Positions 1 through 5,344 of a DNA stretch of 6,553 nucleotides are shown in pieces; positions within the stretch are counted from its first letter, which is position 1; each line of letters opens with the position of its first letter. A program made the position numbers and the translations under genes. Source of the DNA: Myxococcales bacterium (GTDB lineage Bacteria; Myxococcota; Polyangia; Fen-1088); the NCBI GenBank assembly GCA_003159055.1, contig PMLH01000557.1:268-6820 (forward strand), read 5' to 3'. The notes beneath the pieces were generated by a model. The model was not told where the DNA came from. It saw only the letters and a program-made list of their open reading frames with translations, and ran no database searches.

Positions 1-735
1 ATTCTGGCCGGCGTGCTCTTGAAGATGGGCCCCTACGGCATCCTACGCTTCAACTACCCCCTGTTTGCAGATGCGACCCAATGGGCCGCGTGGACCATTG
101 GCCTGTTCGGCGTAATCAACATCGTGTATGCCGCCTTCGTCTGCCTGGCGCAGAGCGATCTCAAGAAGCTGATTGCGTATTCGTCGGTCAGCCACATGGG
201 GTTCACTCTGCTTGGCATGGCGGCCATGACCCCGACCGGGATCTCGGGCGCGGTCTTCAACATGTTCTCCCACGGCATCATCTCGCCGATGTTGTTCCTT
301 ATCGTCGGTGTGATCTACGACCGCGCCCACCATCGCGAGATCGGTCGCTTCGGCGGTCTTGCCGCGGCGATGCCGGAGTACACGGCGATGACCGGCCTAG
401 CCTTCTTCGCCTCGCTCGGCCTGCCGGGCATGTGCGGTTTCATTTCCGAGTTCCTGGTGCTCTCGGGATCGTTCTCGACGTTGATGACGTTCACGGCGAT
501 ATCCGCGACCGCCGTCATCCTCACCGCCGCGTACTATCTGTGGGCGATTCATCGCGCCTTCCTCGGCAAACTGAATCCAGCCTACAAGGATTACCCCGAC
601 CTCAATTGGCGCGAGCGCATCGTGCTCTATCCGCTGGGCGCCATCGCCATCGTGCTCGGCTTCTACCCGCAGGCCATCCTGGGCGTCATCAATCCGGGGC
701 TCACCGTGCTCATCAAGGGCATAACGGGCATGTGA
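1..735 (+). CDS. nuoM: NADH-quinone oxidoreductase subunit M, 3' part only
   Basis: This is the C-terminal half (244 residues visible) of the complex I membrane subunit NuoM, one of the three antiporter-like subunits that pump protons while NADH reduces quinone. The reading frame is open from base 1, so the true start lies outside; the GTG at 13 is internal. Numbering from the window edge, the fragment opens with LLKMGPYGILRF, whose Lys8 matches the central channel lysine (K234 of E. coli NuoM). DLKKLIAYSSVSHMGF at 53-68 carries the next conserved lysine (K265 in E. coli). FSHG at 89-92 holds a conserved histidine. GFISEF at 146-151 carries Glu150, matching E. coli E407 at the end of the proton path. 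Several hydrophobic membrane segments are evident up to the C-terminus. E. coli residue numbers are from memory. nuoN follows after 30 bases, the usual operon order. Nothing looks broken apart from the edge truncation. Confidence 0.96.
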   Translation: MLAGVLLKMGPYGILRFNYPLFADATQWAAWTIGLFGVINIVYAAFVCLAQSDLKKLIAYSSVSHMGFTLLGMAAMTPTGISGAVFNMFSHGIISPMLFLIVGVIYDRAHHREIGRFGGLAAAMPEYTAMTGLAFFASLGLPGMCGFISEFLVLSGSFSTLMTFTAISATAVILTAAYYLWAIHRAFLGKLNPAYKDYPDLNWRERIVLYPLGAIAIVLGFYPQAILGVINPGLTVLIKGITGM

Positions 736-757
736 CCGCAACCGCTCCTCGCCGATT

Positions 758-762
758 GGAAG
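758..762 (+). promoter_or_regulatory. Possible ribosome binding site of nuoN
   Basis: GGAAG lies just before the nuoN ATG with only 3 bases between, which is shorter than usual. The 30-base gap after nuoM holds no better purine-rich match. Initiation may therefore rely partly on ribosomes arriving from nuoM. The start itself is supported by the protein's N-terminus rather than by this site. Confidence 0.35.
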
Positions 763-765
763 CGC

Positions 766-2310
766 ATGGACAAATCTCTCTATCTCAACATCTGGAGCGC
801 AGCCTGGTTCAGGCCCGAGTTGGTCCTGACTGCCGGGATACTGCTGCTTTTTCTACTGGACCTCGGTTGGAAGAAGAGCCGGTACCGCGTGCTGATTCTG
901 ACCGTGGCTGCACTGGCTTGCTTTGGCCTTGCGGCGGGCTGTCTTGCATTTCAACCGGTCGCGCGGACGGCGATGTTCAACGGCATGATCGTCAGCGATC
1001 CCTTCGCGACCTTCTTCAAGTGGCTCTTCCTGGGCGCGGGCTCTTTGACGGTTCTCATCGCCGCGCGTTCCACCGACTTCGGCTCGCCTCGCATTGGCGT
1101 CTTCTACGCGCTTCTGATTTCGGTCGTGCTCGGCATGTTCCTGATGGCGAGCTCGTTCGATCTCCTGATGCTCTATCTGGCGGTCGAAATGGTTTCGCTC
1201 CCAAGCTACGCCATCGCCGGCTACAAGCCTGGCGACCGGCGCGCGGCTGAGGCGTCGCTCAAGTACGTCATCTATGGGGGTGTCGCCTCCGGCATCATGC
1301 TGTTCGGCCTCTCGTACATCTACGGGCTTACCGGCACGACCAGCCTGGAAGGGCTGGGCGCCAAGCTCGACGCGTTGGCCGTGCCTGCGCTCGCCGGCAG
1401 TCAGGCGGCCCTGCGTGCGGCCCTGCTGGTCTCGGTCATCTTCGTGCTGTGCGGGATCGGCTACAAGATCGCGGCGGTGCCATGGCACATGTGGTGCCCC
1501 GACGTCTACGAAGGCGCGCCGACGCCATTCACTGCCTTTCTTTCGGTTGGCCCCAAGGCTGCAGGCTTCGCGCTCGCGATTCGCGTGCTCTATAGCGCGC
1601 TCGCCGGCAGCGGCGGGCACGAGGGTTTTGCGCGCGGCCTGGAAGAGGTTCCCTGGCCCGCCGTGGTCGGCATCGTTTCTGCCGTGACGATGACCCTCGG
1701 GAATCTGACCGCGCTTCATCAGACCAACCTCAAGCGACTGCTCGCGTATTCTTCGATTTCCCACGCGGGCTACGCCCTGATGGGCCTCTCTGCAGCGTCG
1801 CTGCTCGGCGTGCAGAGCGTGATGATTTACCTGCTCGTCTATGTCGTGATGAACCTCGGCGCCTTCCTCGCCGTGATCGTCATCGCGCAAGCGACCGGCT
1901 CCGAGACCATCGCCGACTGCAAGGGCTTGGCCAAGCGCAGCCCGCTCTTGGCCATCACCTTCGCGATCTTCCTGTTCTCGCTCACCGGCCTGCCGCCACT
2001 CGCTGGATTCACCGGCAAGTGGTACCTCTTCGTCGCCGTACTCGATCACTACGCCAGCGACGGCGGCGGCTGGTACGTTGCCTTGGCCGTGCTCGCCGCG
2101 CTCAACACGGCGGTGTCGCTCTACTACTACGTCCGCATCGTGCGTGCGATGTTCATCGACGAGCCCGTGGGCGACGTCGTGGTCCGCCCGCGCGTCGGCT
2201 ACCAGGTCATGCTCGGCGCCTTTTCCGCTGCGCTGATTCTATTTGGCATCTGGTGGACGCCCATCATCGATTGGACCCAGAAATCGCTGCTGTTTTGCTT
2301 GAAGGGGTAG
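766..2310 (+). CDS. nuoN: NADH-quinone oxidoreductase subunit N
   Basis: NuoN is the antiporter-like membrane subunit of complex I next to the peripheral arm side of NuoM, and it forms one proton channel. The gene is complete at 514 residues, slightly longer than E. coli NuoN, and is hydrophobic throughout, consistent with about 14 membrane segments. Key residues are in place. Glu141 in AVEMVSLPSYA matches E. coli E133. Lys234 in GIGYKIAAVPWHMW matches K217. Lys264 in SVGPKAAGF matches K247. Lys418 in GFTGKWYLF matches K395. The family signature PDVYEGAPTP lies at 245-254. LKRLLAYSSISHAGY at 322-336 is paralogous to the same motif in NuoM, reflecting the shared origin of these subunits. The ATG at 766 gives a normal N-terminus with a first membrane helix at about residues 16-33. 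It is the last gene of the nuo set here; the next gene is convergent, 7 bases away. Equivalences to E. coli are by eye. Confidence 0.97.
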   Translation: MDKSLYLNIWSAAWFRPELVLTAGILLLFLLDLGWKKSRYRVLILTVAALACFGLAAGCLAFQPVARTAMFNGMIVSDPFATFFKWLFLGAGSLTVLIAARSTDFGSPRIGVFYALLISVVLGMFLMASSFDLLMLYLAVEMVSLPSYAIAGYKPGDRRAAEASLKYVIYGGVASGIMLFGLSYIYGLTGTTSLEGLGAKLDALAVPALAGSQAALRAALLVSVIFVLCGIGYKIAAVPWHMWCPDVYEGAPTPFTAFLSVGPKAAGFALAIRVLYSALAGSGGHEGFARGLEEVPWPAVVGIVSAVTMTLGNLTALHQTNLKRLLAYSSISHAGYALMGLSAASLLGVQSVMIYLLVYVVMNLGAFLAVIVIAQATGSETIADCKGLAKRSPLLAITFAIFLFSLTGLPPLAGFTGKWYLFVAVLDHYASDGGGWYVALAVLAALNTAVSLYYYVRIVRAMFIDEPVGDVVVRPRVGYQVMLGAFSAALILFGIWWTPIIDWTQKSLLFCLKG

Positions 2311-2317
2311 CGGGCCC

Positions 2318-3301
2318 CTACATCAGCATGTCCTTCATCGCGTGGGCGCACGTGCTGGGGGCGAAGCGCTGATATCCCCCGGTCAGCAGCTCGCGGCCGG
2401 CCCAACGGATCTTCTGAATTCGGGATGAGCTCTCGGCGATGGCCAGGCGACGTTTTTGATGGTCGACCTTGCGGTCAATGAGGCGGAGGAATTGCTGGTC
2501 TAGGAGCTTTGGGGACAGTGCCCGCAGTTGCTGCTGCGCCTGCAGACACCTGTCGTAGCTCAGGCGGAAGTAGTCCGGGCCGGTATTCCGCGCGATCTCG
2601 TATAGCTCGCGCCAGGTAAGTCTCTTGCCCCCGATTTGCTGGTTGGCGTGTTGCCGATACAGGATCGTGCTGCGCTCGACCATCGCGACGGGGGCCATCG
2701 CACTGACGACGAACGCAATCCATGCGTCGTGCGTCCACTGCGATGGAATCGGCAGCACATACGGACGGAATTTCGATCGAAACAGCATGGTTGCACCCGT
2801 GACGACCCACTGGCGCAGCAGGACCTCGAAAGCTCGACCTTCGCGCACCTGCTGCCGGGCAGGCGGGCGAAACTGAATCGCGTCCCACATGCTGTGGCCC
2901 CTGGGCCGCAGATCTTCTTCCACGACCTCCGCGTCCGTGAACACCAGGCCACAGTTCGGCTTCTCCTCAAGCGCGGACAGGCTGAACGAAAGCTTCTCAG
3001 ACTTCCAGACGTCGTCTTGGTCGCAGGTCGCGATTGCGTCACCCGTGCACAAGCCAATAGCCTTCTCGAAGTTCTTGGTCGCTCCAAGTCTTGTCTCGTT
3101 GCGAACGATGCGAACCGCAAAGGGCGAGCGCTTGGCGAACTCCTCCAACAATGGCACGGTCTGATCGTCGGAACGATCGTCGCACGCGACCAACTCGTCG
3201 GGTGGTCTGGTCTGCGCAACCAGGCTGTCCAGTTGCGCCGTCAAGAAACGACCGCCATTGTAAGTGCAAAGCGCGACGGAAAGGCGCTGAGATGATGACA
3301 T
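2318..3301 (-). CDS. Family 2 glycosyltransferase, rhamnosyltransferase-like
   Basis: This 327-residue protein is a GT-A fold family 2 glycosyltransferase, which moves a sugar from a nucleotide donor to a growing glycan at the cytoplasmic face of the membrane. The N-terminus reads SVALCTYNGGRFL (8-20), the first strand and nucleotide site, followed by ACDDRSDDQT (39-48). The metal-binding DXD region is CDQDDVW (93-99). TGATMLFR (168-175) and THDAW (190-194), with Asp192 as the likely catalytic base, precede LYRQHANQQIGG (214-225). That order and wording are typical of the WbbL/RfbF-like enzymes of O-antigen and exopolysaccharide synthesis. No membrane segments are seen. The C-terminal third (about 240-300) is charged and helical-looking and ends in GGYQRFAP. 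The donor and acceptor cannot be told; rhamnose is only an analogy. The ATG start sits 6 residues before the first strand. A methyltransferase lies 76 bases upstream on the same strand, so the two may be co-transcribed. Confidence 0.9.
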   Translation of the reverse strand: MSSSQRLSVALCTYNGGRFLTAQLDSLVAQTRPPDELVACDDRSDDQTVPLLEEFAKRSPFAVRIVRNETRLGATKNFEKAIGLCTGDAIATCDQDDVWKSEKLSFSLSALEEKPNCGLVFTDAEVVEEDLRPRGHSMWDAIQFRPPARQQVREGRAFEVLLRQWVVTGATMLFRSKFRPYVLPIPSQWTHDAWIAFVVSAMAPVAMVERSTILYRQHANQQIGGKRLTWRELYEIARNTGPDYFRLSYDRCLQAQQQLRALSPKLLDQQFLRLIDRKVDHQKRRLAIAESSSRIQKIRWAGRELLTGGYQRFAPSTCAHAMKDMLM

Positions 3302-3310
3302 TGGCTGATG

Positions 3311-3317
3311 CTTCCCT
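3311..3317 (-). promoter_or_regulatory. Possible ribosome binding site of the glycosyltransferase
   Basis: Read on the minus strand, AGGGAAG lies 9 bases before the ATG at 3301, within the purine run AAAAGGGAAG (3320-3311). The spacing measured from the GGG core is 12 bases, somewhat long. It is the only purine-rich match in the 76-base gap close enough to serve. Confidence 0.35.
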
Positions 3318-3377
3318 TTTGGGTTGAGCTATTGGCGGGTTACATCGTGGTCCTGACTCATAGAGCCATCTTCCGGG

Positions 3378-4082
3378 CTAGATCTTCGTTACGTGGAGGA
3401 TGAGGCCTCCTGATAGCATGGGGAACGCAGTCTCTGTCCAGTTGACCATGTGCTCTGCAGCTTGGACGAATAACCGCCGTGGTCCTTTCGAGGCCAGAAT
3501 CATCTCGGTGAAATAGACGTGGTAAGGCAGGATTTCCCATTCCTGAAAGCCAGCGCGCAGACAAAGAGTGTTCAAAGTCTTGATGGAGAAGATCTGAAGA
3601 TGATCGTGATGGTTCGACTCTCGCTTGCTAGCGGCCAAGATGACATTGGCCAGGGAAGTCGCGTTGGGGGTCGTGAGGAGCAGCTGTCGGCCCGCGTACA
3701 GTCGTTGCAGCTGGCGCAGGAAGGCCAAGGGCTCGGGCAAGTGCTCGAGCAGCTCGCCTGCAACCAGGACCTGGATATCGGTATCGTGCACAACCTCCTG
3801 CAGACAATTCACGTCGCCACGGAGGATCTTGGCATTAGGCGCGCTGACCAGTCCCTCGGCTGGCACATCCTTTGAGTTGTCCACGCCGATGACCCTGGTG
3901 GCTGCCTTGGCAATCTCGCCGTGCAGCCAGTGGGGGGTGTCGCATTTCATCAGCGCGGTCTCGTCGCGGCAGCCAAGGTCGAGGACCACCTTGTCACGAC
4001 AGTGCTCGGCAATGTAGCGGGACCTACGAACCGGCCGCCGTACATCCAGCCGTTCGAGCGGAACATAGCGCAGGGATTTCAT
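3378..4082 (-). CDS. Class I SAM-dependent methyltransferase
   Basis: This 234-residue protein has the layout of a small Rossmann-fold methyltransferase that transfers a methyl group from S-adenosylmethionine. Motif I is VVLDLGCRDE (32-41), the acidic end of strand 2 is VIGVDNS (64-70), GDV follows at 89-91, and strand 4 with the post-motif is AGELLEHLPEPLAFL (108-122). TTPNATS (137-143) and the segment HHDHLQIFS (158-166) are features of the methyltransferase 11/23-type group often found beside glycosyltransferases. The usual GCGTG of motif I reads GCRDE here, so the glycine after the strand-1 turn is replaced. The substrate is unknown; with a glycosyltransferase downstream, a sugar or lipid-linked glycan is a reasonable inference. 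The ATG at 4082 has no clear ribosome binding site. The 101-base gap to the nuclease gene holds no gene and no convincing promoter. The base composition is lower in GC than both flanks. Confidence 0.85.
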   Translation of the reverse strand: MKSLRYVPLERLDVRRPVRRSRYIAEHCRDKVVLDLGCRDETALMKCDTPHWLHGEIAKAATRVIGVDNSKDVPAEGLVSAPNAKILRGDVNCLQEVVHDTDIQVLVAGELLEHLPEPLAFLRQLQRLYAGRQLLLTTPNATSLANVILAASKRESNHHDHLQIFSIKTLNTLCLRAGFQEWEILPYHVYFTEMILASKGPRRLFVQAAEHMVNWTETAFPMLSGGLILHVTKI

Positions 4083-4183
4083 GCGGCAGGAACGTTACCA
4101 CAGGGTAGCCTCACGGCCGCAAGCAAAGCTCGGCCGCTCCCCAGACGACTGATATGGAATCCCTGGGAGGGGTGCCAGGCTTG

Positions 4184-5344
4184 CTATTCCACAGCGGCAG
4201 CCAGGACTTTCTGCGGATCGATCCGTCGGCGAAAGCGAACGACGCGTGCGCTGGGCGGCAGCTCGTCGTCGCCGCAACTGCGGTTTTCGTCGAGGCAAAG
4301 GATGAGATTGTCAAGGTTCGCTTCGCGCAGCAGCGCGAGTTTTCGGCGGAGGTAGTCGGCCGTCCAGAAGCCCGCGATTTCGAGCAGAAATCTTCGCTCC
4401 GGGAAGAGACGGTGGCGCAGACAGAAGTCGGGGAAGATGATGGTGCCGCCGACCGCGAGCGGTTCGGGCTCACGCACGAGGTCCCAGTCGGGCGCGGCCT
4501 TCGCGAAATCCTTTGCGAAGCGCGCCTCCAGCTTGCTGTCGAAAGGCTTCGGCGGCTCGGCCGGGAAGATCGGATCTCCACTTTGTAGGTCCAAAGAGGT
4601 CTCTTGTTCGCGCAACACGCAATCGGCGCGTAGTCGAAAGTGAGCCGTGTGCGGAAGGAATTGCACCAGCTCACCCAGCGCCCGGCCATAGAGCAGGGTG
4701 TGGCGAAACACGGTGAAAGGCCCGGACAGGTCGAGGATGGCGTCCTCACTTCGCTCGTCGTCTCTCGGGTGGGTGACGGTGCAGATCAGACCGCGCAGCT
4801 TGGCTTGACGGACGACTGGCCTGATCGCGCCTTCGGCCTTGATGCGGACGCGGCGTGCGTGGAACAGCAGGCTGCGCACGACCAGGAGGTTGGTGCGCAA
4901 AGCAACGTCGCTCGGCGATGGGATGGTGGCCGGCGCCGTCACCAGTTTTTCGCCTGGCAGATCCGCAAACAGCACGCGCTCGACTGTGGCGGGCTCCACT
5001 TTCAGGGAACGTGCGGCGCTTTCCAACGCCAGGGCACGGGACGCAGGATGTGCGGCCGCCGCACAGAAAAGGGCTTCGCGTGCCTTGTCCGGCGCGACGT
5101 CGGCACAAAGCTCGCTCTTCCACAGGCGCAACAGCACCGCCTTCGCGGCGCGAAGCTTGAACGCCGGTGCGGCGCACGGCAAAGGCTGGCGCAAGCGATC
5201 GAGCAAATCCCGCACCGGCATGCCGCAGAAACGGTCGACCTCTTCCATCAGCACGCGCAGCCAAGGGATGTCGCGCGCGTCGAGAAAGCCGGGCAGGACG
5301 CGGCCGTCGACGATGCGAAAAGGGATCTGAGATTCAGGCAGCAA
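4184..5344 (-). CDS. DUF790 family nuclease, Bax1-like partner of XPB
   Basis: This is a 386-residue DUF790 protein. Archaeal members (Bax1) bind the XPB helicase and act as structure-specific DNA endonucleases. The N-terminus LPESQIPFRIVDGRVLPGFL fits the family start. A mixed central domain carries LDLSGPFTVFRHTLLYG (204-220), a family block. The C-terminal PD-(D/E)XK-like domain shows Glu273 in SKLEARF, Asp306 in IIFPDFCL and Glu322 in LLEIAGFWTADYLRRK. The last block has EIA where classic nucleases have ExK, which is how I remember the family, so Lys335 or a tyrosine may help catalysis. The likely start is TTG at 5344: AAGGAG lies 5 bases upstream, and residues coded before it (from the ATG at 5509) are low-complexity serine, alanine and arginine typical of a shadow frame. 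It overlaps the helicase stop by 11 bases, which implies coupled translation and a joint role. A CTG at 5341 is a less likely start. Confidence 0.85.
   Translation of the reverse strand: MLPESQIPFRIVDGRVLPGFLDARDIPWLRVLMEEVDRFCGMPVRDLLDRLRQPLPCAAPAFKLRAAKAVLLRLWKSELCADVAPDKAREALFCAAAAHPASRALALESAARSLKVEPATVERVLFADLPGEKLVTAPATIPSPSDVALRTNLLVVRSLLFHARRVRIKAEGAIRPVVRQAKLRGLICTVTHPRDDERSEDAILDLSGPFTVFRHTLLYGRALGELVQFLPHTAHFRLRADCVLREQETSLDLQSGDPIFPAEPPKPFDSKLEARFAKDFAKAAPDWDLVREPEPLAVGGTIIFPDFCLRHRLFPERRFLLEIAGFWTADYLRRKLALLREANLDNLILCLDENRSCGDDELPPSARVVRFRRRIDPQKVLAAAVE

Noticed and set aside
81..1250. A 389-residue plus-strand open frame running across the nuoM-nuoN junction
   Set aside because: It overlaps both nuo genes out of frame and reads as arginine-, histidine- and proline-rich shadow sequence.
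853..2049. A 398-residue open frame on the minus strand opposite nuoN
   Set aside because: It is antisense to a clearly real nuoN, and its translation is rich in Arg, Glu, Gln, Asp and His without any domain-like pattern. This is typical of the opposite strand of a GC-rich membrane protein gene.
2636..3295. A 219-residue plus-strand open frame opposite the glycosyltransferase
   Set aside because: It is antisense to a glycosyltransferase with complete GT2 motifs and shows no recognisable domain of its own.
4114..4136. Two copies of CGGCCG able to form a 6-pair hairpin in the 101-base gap before the methyltransferase
   Set aside because: The stem does not extend, no T-run follows on the minus strand, and such palindromes are common at this GC content. 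It is not a convincing terminator.
4162..4179. CCTGG and CCAGG hairpin just after the nuclease stop
   Set aside because: It has only 5 base pairs and an 8-base loop, and it is followed on the minus strand by GATTCC with no T-tract. It is too weak to call a terminator.
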